Shown here: piece after piece, positions 1-5,182 of the stretch
How positions within the stretch are numbered: the stretch's first letter is position 1
Layout: each line of letters begins with the position of its first letter
Source of the DNA: Dehalococcoidales bacterium
GTDB lineage: Bacteria > Chloroflexota > Dehalococcoidia > Dehalococcoidales > UBA3254
Assembly: GCA_028718465.1 (NCBI GenBank)
Contig: JAQULX010000082.1
Coordinates: forward strand, 1 to 9,382
Length of the DNA: 9,382 nt
Direction: 5' to 3'
Made by a program: the position numbers and the translations under genes
The notes under the pieces: generated by a model
What the model was told of the DNA's origin: nothing
Seen by the model: only the letters and a program-made list of their open reading frames with translations
Database searches by the model: none

Positions 1-28
1 AAGCAATTAGAAGAAGGAGTAAATTAAA

Positions 29-418
29 ATGGCCGACGCAAAAGTTGAAGAGTTAATTAATTCTATTAAGGGTCTTACCGTACTGGAGTTAGCCGAGCTG
101 GTTAAAGCTCTGGAGACAGAGTTTGGCATCAGCGCCGCCGCCCCTGTGGCAGTGGCTGCCGCTCCCGATGCCGGCGCCGCAGCACCTGCTGCCGCCGCTG
201 AGGAGCAGACCGAGTTTACCGTCATCTTGAAGGAATTCGGCGCCAATAAGATCAACGTCATCAAAGCTGTTAGAGAGCTGACCAACCTGGGACTGAAGGA
301 GTCCAAGGACCTGGTGGAGGGCGCTCCCAAGCCAGTTAAAGAGAATGTGAACAAGGACGAGGCAGCCGCCGCCAAGGCTAAGCTGGAAGCTGCCGGTGCT
401 GTCGTCGAGGTCCAATAA
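29..418 (+). CDS. rplL: 50S ribosomal protein L7/L12
   Basis: This is the multi-copy stalk protein of the large ribosomal subunit, which recruits translational GTPases. The 129 residues show the three parts of the family in order: an N-terminal dimerisation helix pair (about 1-35, with [20 protein letters not shown]), an Ala/Pro-rich flexible hinge (about 36-58), and a globular C-terminal domain (about 60-129) containing [20 protein letters not shown] and the [18 protein letters not shown] helix-turn. Length is slightly above the usual 120-125 because the hinge is Ala-rich and long. ATG at 29 is preceded by AAGGAG (14-19) with a 9-nt spacer. The family is normally co-transcribed after rplJ, which would lie just left of this window (inference). 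Strong terminator-like hairpins follow, so this looks like the last gene of its operon. Identification is very secure. Confidence 0.98.
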   Translation: MADAKVEELINSIKGLTVLELAELVKALETEFGISAAAPVAVAAAPDAGAAAPAAAAEEQTEFTVILKEFGANKINVIKAVRELTNLGLKESKDLVEGAPKPVKENVNKDEAAAAKAKLEAAGAVVEVQ

Positions 419-447
419 TCAGTCGTCATAAACTGAATGGTTTCCTG

Positions 448-484
448 TGGAGAGGAGCTTGCGCTCCTCTCCAGTTGGATTTTT
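448..484 (+). terminator. Intrinsic terminator after rplL
   Basis: A perfect 11-bp stem pairs 448-458 (TGGAGAGGAGC) with 463-473 around a TTGC loop. It is followed, after six bases, by five T residues (480-484). It lies 30 bp past the rplL stop and would end the ribosomal-protein transcript. The T run is offset from the stem, slightly weaker than the ideal layout. Confidence 0.8.
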
Positions 485-489
485 CATGC

Positions 490-534
490 AAGTGAGTGTA
501 GTCCGTTTAGTTTAACACTACGCTCATTTCTTTT
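490..534 (+). terminator. Second hairpin, possible back-up terminator
   Basis: Bases 490-502 can pair with 517-529 (13 pairs, two of them G-U) around a 14-nt loop, followed by CTTTT. It lies directly downstream of the strong rplL terminator, suggesting tandem termination of a very highly transcribed operon. The large loop and interrupted T run make this less certain than the first hairpin. Confidence 0.4.
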
Positions 535-539
535 AATTA

Positions 540-568
540 TTGATATTTAGGAGAAAAACCCCTATATT
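540..568 (+). promoter_or_regulatory. Promoter for the two-helix membrane protein
   Basis: TTGATA (540-545) and TATATT (563-568) are separated by 17 bp, each one base from the sigma70 consensus. Transcription would start near 575, giving an untranslated leader of about 28 nt that contains the AGGGGG ribosome-binding site at 591. This fits a new transcription unit starting after the rplL terminators. Confidence 0.6.
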
Positions 569-602
569 TATCAAAAGATACCTTTAAGTCAGGGGGTAAG
601 AT

Positions 603-893
603 ATGACCTCTAATGATCTGACCATATTGATCGTAATCGGCGGTGTGTTTGTCCTCCTGGGTATCATTGCTATCGTCTGGGGTAAAAAGGAAGAGAACGC
701 CTGGTATGGTTCCATTACAGAACGTGTGGATGTTCGGGAATTCGTCGACCGTTCACCCTTCCGGCCTGAACCTCGATCTCTCAGGACAGGCGGCAAAATA
801 GCCATCGTTGTCGGCCTGGTTTTCCTGCTGGCCAGCCTGGTATTCCGTATCTGGGGATCTCAGTTATTACCGTTTCTTAACCAGGCTTTTTAG
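603..893 (+). CDS. Small two-helix membrane protein, unknown function
   Basis: I do not recognise this 96-residue protein. It has two clear hydrophobic segments, about residues 7-27 and 65-84, joined by a polar, charged loop of about 37 residues (KKEENAWYGS..., REFVDRSPFRPEPRS). Both helices end next to W/K/R residues (IVWGKKE; FRIWG). There is no signal-peptide cleavage pattern, so it is probably a hairpin inner-membrane protein. ATG at 603 is supported by AGGGGG (591-596) and by a near-consensus promoter upstream, so the gene is likely real and transcribed alone. It lies between the rplL terminators and the convergent YifB gene; that context does not reveal a role. No known catalytic motif is visible. 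Confidence 0.7.
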   Translation: MTSNDLTILIVIGGVFVLLGIIAIVWGKKEENAWYGSITERVDVREFVDRSPFRPEPRSLRTGGKIAIVVGLVFLLASLVFRIWGSQLLPFLNQAF

Positions 894-953
894 AACTTTC
901 CGACTCACAGCCCCGGACAATTTCCTTTTCCACTGGCAGATGACTTATCTCTC

Positions 954-980
954 AGAATGATACACTACCGGTCATTTTTT
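954..980 (+). terminator. Weak terminator-like hairpin
   Basis: Bases 954-961 can pair with 971-978 (AATGA with TCATT at the core, plus G-U and A-T extensions), running into six T residues (975-980). It lies in the convergent gap between the membrane protein and the YifB gene, 60 bp past the stop at 893. The stem is short and AT-rich, so support is limited. Confidence 0.3.
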
Positions 981-1033
981 CACGATGTACTTGTTGAGGT
1001 TTTTGCATCCCTATTCAAGAATAGACCGGGCTG

Positions 1034-2554
1034 CTAAGCCTGGCTCCTTGGCCGGTATTGTATTGCCTCCGCCAGATGGTTGGACTTGATGATATCCGAC
1101 CCTTCAAGATCAGCAATAGAACAGGATAGCTTGAGAATGCGGTGGAATGCGCGGGCGGAAAGATAGAGCTGTTTGGCAGCGGCTTTGAGCAGGCTCTGGG
1201 CTGAATCGTCCAACTGGCAAGACTCCCGGACCGCCGCCGGGGTCATCTCTGAATTGGAATTGATCCGGGTCCCGGCAAAGCGCCGCCGCTGGATTTCCCT
1301 GGCTGCCTCGACCCGGGCACGGACCTTCTCCGATTTCTCCCCGGTCCGCCGGTCTGCCAGTTTCTCATATTCCACATGCGGCACCTCCACAAAGATATCC
1401 ACCCGATCGATAAAAGGCCCGCTGATCCGCCTTTGGTAACGCGACACCAGTCCGGAAGGACAGGTACAGGCATGATAGGGGTCACCGAAATAGCCGCAGG
1501 GACAGGGATTCATGGCGCCAACCATCATAAAATTCGCCGGATAGGTCACGGAGCCATTTGCCCTGGAAATGGTCACTATTTTATCTTCCAGGGGCTGCCT
1601 CAGCACCTCCAGAACAGCATGACCGAACTCGGGCAGCTCATCCAGGAAAAGCACTCCGTGATGACTCAGGCTGATTTCACCCGGCTTGGGCCAGTGTCCT
1701 CCACCGACCAGCCCTGCATTTGAAATGGTGTGATGCGGGCTGCGGAAAGGCCGCTGGCGTATCAAAGGCGTATCCGAAGGCAGAAGCCCGCTGACGCTGT
1801 AGATCTTAGTAACTTCCAGGGACTCCACCGTATTCAAAGGAGGCATAATTCCCGGCAAAGCCCGGGCTAAAAGAGTCTTGCCGCTGCCTGGAGGGCCGCA
1901 CATGATCACGTTGTGACCGCCCGCCGCTGCCACTTCCAGGGCTCGCTTCACATGTTCCTGACCTTTGATCTCCGCCATATCAGTCGCCGCGACAACCGCG
2001 GGGGCTTCCAGATTGGTTCCATCGGGTTTATATACAGGCGCGGGTATGTCACCACGAAAATAGCTTGCCAGTTCAGCCAGCGACTCAAAGGGGAGGATGC
2101 TGGTGCCTTCGATCAAGGAGGCTTCCCTGGCATCCATCGACGGCACGATAATGCTGGAATAACCTTGCTGGTAGGCCACTGCCGCCATCGGTAAGACGCC
2201 GCCGGTGTGGCGCAGGGCCCCATCCAGGGAAAGCTCTCCCAGGAAGACGGACTTCGAAATGTCGGCGCTAACCTGTTCGGTGGCTATCAGGATACCCACC
2301 GCAATCGGCAAATCATAAGCCGGTCCTTCCTTCTTGAGATCGGCTGGCGCCAGATTCACGGCAATCCGTCTCATCGGGAAAGCGAATCCGGAGTTCCGGA
2401 TAGCGCTCCGGACTCGTTCTCTGGCTTCCTGGACAGCCTCATCCGGCAAACCAACGATGGAGAAACGCGGCAGGCCGGGAGAGATATCAACTTCCACCTG
2501 CACCATATATCCATCCAGGCCGACCACCGCACAACTGTTTACCTTTCCAAGCAT
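1034..2554 (-). CDS. comM: YifB/ComM-family Mg-chelatase-like AAA+ ATPase
   Basis: The 506-residue product matches the full length of the YifB/ComM family. The N-terminal third has the typical MLGKVNS, VGLDGYMVQVEVDISPGLP and FSIVGLPDEAVQEARERVR patterns of the Lon-protease-like fold. The AAA+ core has Walker A GPPGSGKT (220-227), Walker B VLFLDE (301-306), and a CPCG...CTC four-cysteine insert (C351, C353, C363, C365) followed by the arginine-rich RYQRRISGPFIDRVDI segment. A C-terminal Mg-chelatase domain ends the protein. In Proteobacteria, ComM is a hexameric helicase that drives branch migration of incoming DNA during natural transformation; here the same role is inferred only. The family is widespread in bacteria not known to be competent. 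The start at 2554 matches the family N-terminus; there is no Shine-Dalgarno, and a promoter is placed so that the mRNA may be leaderless. Confidence 0.95.
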   Translation of the reverse strand: MLGKVNSCAVVGLDGYMVQVEVDISPGLPRFSIVGLPDEAVQEARERVRSAIRNSGFAFPMRRIAVNLAPADLKKEGPAYDLPIAVGILIATEQVSADISKSVFLGELSLDGALRHTGGVLPMAAVAYQQGYSSIIVPSMDAREASLIEGTSILPFESLAELASYFRGDIPAPVYKPDGTNLEAPAVVAATDMAEIKGQEHVKRALEVAAAGGHNVIMCGPPGSGKTLLARALPGIMPPLNTVESLEVTKIYSVSGLLPSDTPLIRQRPFRSPHHTISNAGLVGGGHWPKPGEISLSHHGVLFLDELPEFGHAVLEVLRQPLEDKIVTISRANGSVTYPANFMMVGAMNPCPCGYFGDPYHACTCPSGLVSRYQRRISGPFIDRVDIFVEVPHVEYEKLADRRTGEKSEKVRARVEAAREIQRRRFAGTRINSNSEMTPAAVRESCQLDDSAQSLLKAAAKQLYLSARAFHRILKLSCSIADLEGSDIIKSNHLAEAIQYRPRSQA

Positions 2555-2560
2555 AGCATT

Positions 2561-2589
2561 ATGTTACAGAGGAATGCCCGGTGTGTCAA
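2561..2589 (-). promoter_or_regulatory. Promoter of the YifB gene, predicting a leaderless mRNA
   Basis: Read on the minus strand, TTGACA (2589-2584), a 17-bp spacer and TAACAT (2566-2561) form a good sigma70 promoter. The -10 hexamer ends six bases before the ATG at 2554, so the canonical +1 position is the A of the start codon. No ribosome-binding site lies upstream of that ATG, which agrees with a leaderless transcript. Confidence 0.55.
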
Positions 2590-2635
2590 CGGCAGTCTTA
2601 GAGGATAAACTCTATAGTATGCCTCCTGGGTTGCC

Positions 2636-2664
2636 TTGACAATGCCTCAGTTGAGGGGTAGAAT
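2636..2664 (+). promoter_or_regulatory. Promoter of the 96-residue hypothetical gene
   Basis: A perfect TTGACA (2636-2641) and TAGAAT (2659-2664) are spaced by exactly 17 bp. The start would be near 2671, about 25 nt before the ATG at 2696, with AGGAGG inside the leader. It stands back to back with the YifB promoter; the two -35 boxes are 46 bp apart. Because the promoter covers 2636-2664, a reading frame extended up to 2636 cannot be the translated start. Confidence 0.7.
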
Positions 2665-2681
2665 TCCCCTGATTGTTGTTC

Positions 2682-2712
2682 AGGAGGTATGGACTATGGC
2701 TTATGGAGGAGG
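2682..2712 (+). promoter_or_regulatory. Two Shine-Dalgarno sites before two in-frame ATGs
   Basis: AGGAGG (2682-2687) lies 8 nt before ATG 2696, and GGAGGAGG (2705-2712) lies 7 nt before a second in-frame ATG at 2720. Both are near-perfect. The second site falls inside codons for Gly-Gly-Gly, so it may be a by-product of that sequence or may give a product shorter by eight residues. Confidence 0.55.
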
Positions 2713-2986
2713 TGCAACCATGGCGGCAGCGGCGTACGCGGCAATGGTACAGGCGGTCAAGGCTTCCGGAGCGATTATCCGCCTGGAGCCGGATGCCTTT
2801 ACGATCATATTATCGAAGGTAGACAGGTCCCTGGTGGTGATCGCTCCCGGAGGCTGGCCCGGCAAGGGGTATCAATATCTGACTTCTTATAAAGGCCTGA
2901 TATTTTATACCCGGAGTAAAAGTCAAATACAGCTTCCGGGAAGCGCTGAAGTGATATCCGCCAAACAGATCTGGATCCCCTCATGA
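2696..2986 (+). CDS. Small conserved-looking hypothetical protein
   Basis: A 96-residue protein of unknown function. It starts MAYGGGATMAAAAYAAMVQ, an Ala-rich helical segment (about 8-26), followed by a compact alpha/beta-looking part: AIIRLEPDAFTIILSK (26-41), LVVIAPGGW (46-54), YQYLTSYKGLIFYTR (59-73) and a closing EVISAKQIWIPS. From memory, the YLTSYKG-IFYT...LP..-E-I-AK-IW-P pattern recurs in uncharacterised small bacterial proteins, but I cannot name a family or verify it here. The Ala-rich N-terminus is probably too weakly hydrophobic for a firm membrane call. ATG 2696 was chosen because of AGGAGG 8 nt upstream and a consensus promoter just before that; ATG 2720 is a good alternative. 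It is divergent from the YifB gene and apparently monocistronic. Confidence 0.75.
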   Translation: MAYGGGATMAAAAYAAMVQAVKASGAIIRLEPDAFTIILSKVDRSLVVIAPGGWPGKGYQYLTSYKGLIFYTRSKSQIQLPGSAEVISAKQIWIPS

Positions 2987-3002
2987 GCTGGTTTTCATCC
3001 TC

Positions 3003-3037
3003 ACCGTAACAGGCTTAATGACGGTAAAGCGCCTGTT
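3003..3037 (+). repeat. Two interleaved inverted repeats
   Basis: ACCGT (3003-3007) can pair with ACGGT (3021-3025), and AACAGGC (3008-3014) with GCCTGTT (3031-3037). The arms alternate (a b a' b'), so the two stems could form a pseudoknot or compete. This follows the hypothetical gene ending at 2986 by 16 bp. No T run follows, so it is not a standard intrinsic terminator. Confidence 0.35.
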
Positions 3038-3110
3038 GTTCGGTCCTGTTTGGATATCAACCCGAGCCAGTAAGGTCAAAATACTTCTCATCTGCCGATT
3101 GAATGAAATC

Positions 3111-3156
3111 AGCAAACAAGAATAGCTCCGGCTTAAATAACTTAAGCCAGAGCTAT
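3111..3156 (-). terminator. Intrinsic terminator of the zinc-ribbon gene
   Basis: Bases 3122-3136 and 3142-3156 form a 15-bp inverted repeat with a 5-nt loop. The single non-identical position is a C-A mismatch on the plus strand but a G-U pair on the minus strand. Minus-strand RNA then runs into a U-rich stretch (UCUUGUUUGCU). Orientation and placement, 48 bp past the stop at 3205, fit termination of the minus-strand gene. Confidence 0.65.
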
Positions 3157-3204
3157 CACTACAAAAGAAAGCCGTGGCCGGCTTGCTATCCCACAGAAGC
3201 CATA

Positions 3205-3435
3205 TCAGGCGGTCTTTTCTCTGGCTTTCTTCCTGCGGGCTTCTTTATCGGCTTTTTGCTTTTCAAAATCTTCCTGGCTGAGAGGCTCTAAAAGCTCAGT
3301 ATCTCCGTCTTTGTTCACTTTGAGGGTGAAGAGTGACTTGCATTTCCAGCATCTGAAAGGCCCCTGAAACCCTTTCTTCACTGTAAAGAAACTGCTGTCC
3401 GCGCTGCATGACGGACACTTGATTGTAATTTGCAT
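3205..3435 (-). CDS. Small zinc-ribbon protein with charged C-terminal tail
   Basis: The 76-residue protein begins MQITIKCPSCSADSSFFTV and has CPSC (C7, C10) and CWKC (C29, C32) pairs 18 residues apart, the four-cysteine arrangement of a zinc ribbon. After a short beta-like stretch (SLFTLKVNKDGDTELLEPLS) comes a highly charged helix rich in K, E, R and A (about 53-76: QEDFEKQKADKEARRKKAREK). Zinc ribbons with basic tails often bind nucleic acid or ribosomes, but nothing here fixes the partner. ATG at 3435 has GGGAG (3450-3446) 10 nt upstream on the minus strand, a promoter farther up and a terminator after it, so it looks like a genuine single-gene unit. Function unknown. Confidence 0.75.
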   Translation of the reverse strand: MQITIKCPSCSADSSFFTVKKGFQGPFRCWKCKSLFTLKVNKDGDTELLEPLSQEDFEKQKADKEARRKKAREKTA

Positions 3436-3474
3436 CAGGTCAATACTCCCTATTTCCTATTTTATATATGTTCT

Positions 3475-3503
3475 ATCGTATTATTCAGCGGTGAATTTGT
3501 CAA
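3475..3503 (-). promoter_or_regulatory. Promoter of the zinc-ribbon gene
   Basis: On the minus strand TTGACA (3503-3498) and TACGAT (3480-3475) are 17 bp apart. Transcription would start near 3468, leaving a leader of about 33 nt with the GGGAG ribosome-binding site. Confidence 0.5.
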
Positions 3504-3550
3504 CGTTGGGAGCGGCTGCTTCAGGGTCTTTACATTCTTTTTCTATCAAT

Positions 3551-3596
3551 CCGGCGAAGGCCGGCATCCGGGATATTGTCATGCCGGATGCCGGCC
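3551..3596. repeat. REP-like palindrome
   Basis: Bases 3559-3571 and 3584-3596 are a perfect 13-bp inverted repeat (GGCCGGCATCCGG and its complement) around a 12-nt spacer. The left arm overlaps a smaller hairpin, CCGGC-GAAG-GCCGG (3551-3564). The CCGGCGAAGGCCGGCATCC core resembles short extragenic palindromes seen scattered through many bacterial genomes, from general knowledge. There is no T run, so it is not a typical terminator. Whether it is repeated elsewhere in this genome cannot be seen from one copy. Confidence 0.6.
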
Positions 3597-3689
3597 CATT
3601 CCCTGGCTTCACCGCCAAGGACCCCGGATAAGGACGGCTACCTATTGGGCGCCCGGAGTATCGGAAAAAGTAGTAGCCTTACGGCCGCT

Positions 3690-3717
3690 TTGACAAATAA
3701 CACAGTCGATCTATTTT
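3690..3717 (+). promoter_or_regulatory. Candidate promoter of the small heat-shock gene
   Basis: TTGACA (3690-3695) and TATTTT (3712-3717) are 16 bp apart. An AT-rich run (TTATAAATAATAT) follows. Transcription near 3724 would give a leader of about 98 nt, unusually long for this window. I see no CIRCE (HrcA) inverted repeat here. Confidence 0.45.
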
Positions 3718-3779
3718 AAGTTATAAATAATATGTGGGCGGGAAATTGTTTTTCCGGGGGTTGAGTGGAGGCGGGGCCC

Positions 3780-3821
3780 ATTCGGGATATGAGTACATAA
3801 AGAGAAAGGAGGATACCGAAT
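3780..3821 (+). promoter_or_regulatory. Hairpin enclosing the hsp20 ribosome-binding site
   Basis: ATTCGG (3780-3785) pairs exactly with CCGAAT (3816-3821), the six bases immediately before the start codon. After a G-A mismatch, AT (3787-3788) pairs with AT (3813-3814). The enclosed segment carries AAGGAGG (3806-3812) at the foot of the stem. Such an arrangement could limit ribosome access until warmed, as in RNA thermometers of other small heat-shock genes; that role is inference. Confidence 0.35.
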
Positions 3822-4409
3822 ATGATGAATAGATACCTGCACAGACGAAGGATGCCGGCGGCCTGGAGCCCATTTCGAGAAATGGAAGAAATGGAACGAA
3901 TGATGGAAGAGACCTTTGGCCGTCCGTTTATGCGGAGAAGATTGCCCGAAGAGGAATACATCTGGGCGCCGTCGATCGAGATGTATGAAAAAGAAAACAG
4001 CTACATTATTCGCCTGGAGCTTCCCGGTGTGAAGCCCGACAACGTGGATATTTCTATCAGCGGGGATACTCTGACCGTCAAAGGAGAACGCGTTCCTCCG
4101 GAAGATATTAAGGACGAGGAATATCAGCTCTGTGAGATGTGCTACGGCAGCTTTAATCGCAGCATCGTTTTGCCGGAGCCGGTCAATGCCGATGCTATCG
4201 AGGCCAACTTCGAAAACGGCATCATGGACATCCGTCTGCCAAAAAAGGAAGAAGTCAAACCCAGACAGATAAAGATCCAGAGCCGGTCAACCCAACCGCA
4301 GGCACAGAAACAGAAAAGCTCCGGCTCTCAGGAGAGCATAGCGGATGCCGGCCAGGGAGTATCGGAGAGCGAACAGGAAAGCAAGACTAAAATACCCTAC
4401 GAGGGATGA
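3822..4409 (+). CDS. hsp20: Hsp20 family small heat-shock protein
   Basis: This is an ATP-independent holdase chaperone that binds unfolding proteins in the cytoplasm as large oligomers. The 195 residues contain a variable N-terminal arm (1-49) with a WSPFREMEEMERMMEETF motif, an alpha-crystallin domain (about 50-142) with ENSYIIRLELPGVKPDNVDI, a LTVKGER strand and the signature ANFENGIMDIRLPK (128-141), and an I-K-I motif (150-152) used for oligomer contacts. The tail after it (153-195) is long and rich in Q, S, E and K, whereas bacterial family members of about 140-165 residues usually end soon after the I-x-I motif. ATG 3822 has AAGGAGG with a 9-nt spacer; the next codon is also ATG. The gene stands alone, with a long leader that may be thermally regulated, and converges with mntP across 45 bp. 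Confidence 0.95.
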   Translation: MMNRYLHRRRMPAAWSPFREMEEMERMMEETFGRPFMRRRLPEEEYIWAPSIEMYEKENSYIIRLELPGVKPDNVDISISGDTLTVKGERVPPEDIKDEEYQLCEMCYGSFNRSIVLPEPVNADAIEANFENGIMDIRLPKKEEVKPRQIKIQSRSTQPQAQKQKSSGSQESIADAGQGVSESEQESKTKIPYEG

Positions 4410-4454
4410 TCACCGAATGTATCAGGCCCCGCTTCCAGGCTTACCAATACGAGT

Positions 4455-5027
4455 TTAACCCAGAAGATGGCTTATAAGCACCCGGATACCGATGCCGATC
4501 AGTATAACGCCGCCGATAATCCTGGCCCGCCGGCCGAGCAGGTCCCCAGCCTTCCGGCCCAGGTAAAACCCGGCGACGGTAACTAGTAAAGCGACCACGC
4601 CTATTATCAGGCTGGCAGACAGGATATTGATTTGCAGGAAGGCAAAGCTCAGCCCAACTGCCAGAGAATCGACGCTGGTAGCTACCGCCATGGTCAATAA
4701 CAGGATTCCACGGGTGATATCGGTACTCTTCTGCCTTTCACCATGCTCATGAAAAGCTTCCCAGATCATTCTTCCGCCTATTATGGTGAGCAGCCCGAAG
4801 ACCACCCAGTGGTCATAACTGGCTATATAATCTATCACGGTCCGGCCTACCAACCAGCCGATTATCGGCATCAGCGCCTGGGCGAAGCCAAACGCCAGCC
4901 CGGTGCGCAACGCCTGGATAAAACGAAACTGTGTTTGAGAAACACCACCGCTCAAAGCGACCGCGAAACAATCGGCTGAAAGGCCAAGCGCAATCAGGAT
5001 GATTGAAAACAGGTCTGAAATCAACAC
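4455..5027 (-). CDS. mntP: MntP-type manganese efflux protein
   Basis: This six-helix inner-membrane exporter removes excess Mn(II). The protein shows the internal two-fold repeat of the family: GLSADCFAVALSGG in the first half and AVATSVDSLAVGLSFAFLQ in the second, each with the conserved membrane aspartate. ALRTGLAFG, MPIIGWLVGR, the HWVVFGLLTIIGGRMIWE helix and the closing GGVILIGIGIRVLISH also match. I chose GTG at 5027, which gives 190 residues, the usual family length. The frame stays open to ATGs at 5081 and 5123, but the extra residues (K/N/F/C-rich) are unlike MntP and have no ribosome-binding site. A -10 box six bases before this GTG suggests a leaderless mRNA; TTG at 5024 is another option. 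I see no room for a Mn-sensing riboswitch. Function is secure, start is moderate. Confidence 0.9.
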   Translation of the reverse strand: MLISDLFSIILIALGLSADCFAVALSGGVSQTQFRFIQALRTGLAFGFAQALMPIIGWLVGRTVIDYIASYDHWVVFGLLTIIGGRMIWEAFHEHGERQKSTDITRGILLLTMAVATSVDSLAVGLSFAFLQINILSASLIIGVVALLVTVAGFYLGRKAGDLLGRRARIIGGVILIGIGIRVLISHLLG

Positions 5028-5033
5028 AGCTTC

Positions 5034-5062
5034 AGTATAACAAAAGAAATTCAAAACTCGAA
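5034..5062 (-). promoter_or_regulatory. Candidate mntP promoter, predicting a leaderless mRNA
   Basis: On the minus strand TTCGAG (5062-5057), a 17-bp spacer and TATACT (5039-5034) form a promoter with a strong -10 and a weak -35. Six bases (GAAGCT) separate the -10 from the GTG at 5027, placing +1 on the G of the start codon. This is the same geometry as at the YifB gene. Confidence 0.45.
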
Positions 5063-5133
5063 ACTTTTTTGAATTTTGCATGTATTTTGTATTTGGTGCC
5101 TTATCCTTGAGACATGTAAACAAGATATGGATA

Positions 5134-5142
5134 TGGTAGAAT
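5134..5142 (+). promoter_or_regulatory. Extended -10 promoter of the glycosyltransferase operon
   Basis: TGG followed directly by TAGAAT (5137-5142) matches the extended -10 pattern TGnTATAAT. A -35 box at normal distance is poor, which extended -10 promoters tolerate. The start would be near 5149, about 34 nt before the ATG at 5183, with GGGGGAG in the leader. Confidence 0.4.
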
Positions 5143-5182
5143 GCATATAGGCAAAATTACTATTGGGGGAGCTTCCAGTTAA

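Larger units (their letters stand above)
3436..3821. other. 386-bp divergent intergenic region
   Basis: This gap separates the minus-strand zinc-ribbon gene from the plus-strand heat-shock gene. From left to right it holds the zinc-ribbon promoter (3475-3503), a REP-like palindrome (3551-3596), a GC-rich stretch with no recognisable coding signal (3597-3689), a promoter (3690-3717), and a long heat-shock leader with a hairpin next to the start codon (3780-3821). Short open frames of 70-87 codons cross it in the plus direction, but they lack ribosome-binding sites, read through the palindrome and show no protein-like character, so I do not call a gene. Confidence 0.6.

Noticed and set aside
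7..429. Long minus-strand open frames antisense to rplL
   Set aside because: They arise from the GC-biased codons and Ala-rich hinge of rplL; the translations are low-complexity and have no supporting start signals.
2636..2695. N-terminal extension of the 96-residue protein to an ATG at 2636
   Set aside because: This segment holds the -35 and -10 boxes of the gene's own promoter and has no ribosome-binding site; ATG 2696 has a perfect one.
3419..3693. Two overlapping plus-strand open frames of 70 and 87 codons
   Set aside because: They run through the REP-like palindrome and the opposing promoter, lack ribosome-binding sites and do not look like proteins.
3690..3821. CIRCE/HrcA operator before hsp20
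   Set aside because: No TTAGCACTC-like inverted repeat is present.
5028..5123. MntP start at the upstream ATGs 5081 or 5123
   Set aside because: The added residues are unlike MntP, the DNA is very AT-rich and promoter-like, and no Shine-Dalgarno is present. Not excluded, only less likely.
5028..5182. Manganese (yybP-ykoY) riboswitch upstream of mntP
   Set aside because: The predicted transcript begins at the start codon, and I see no conserved riboswitch core in the short AT-rich gap.
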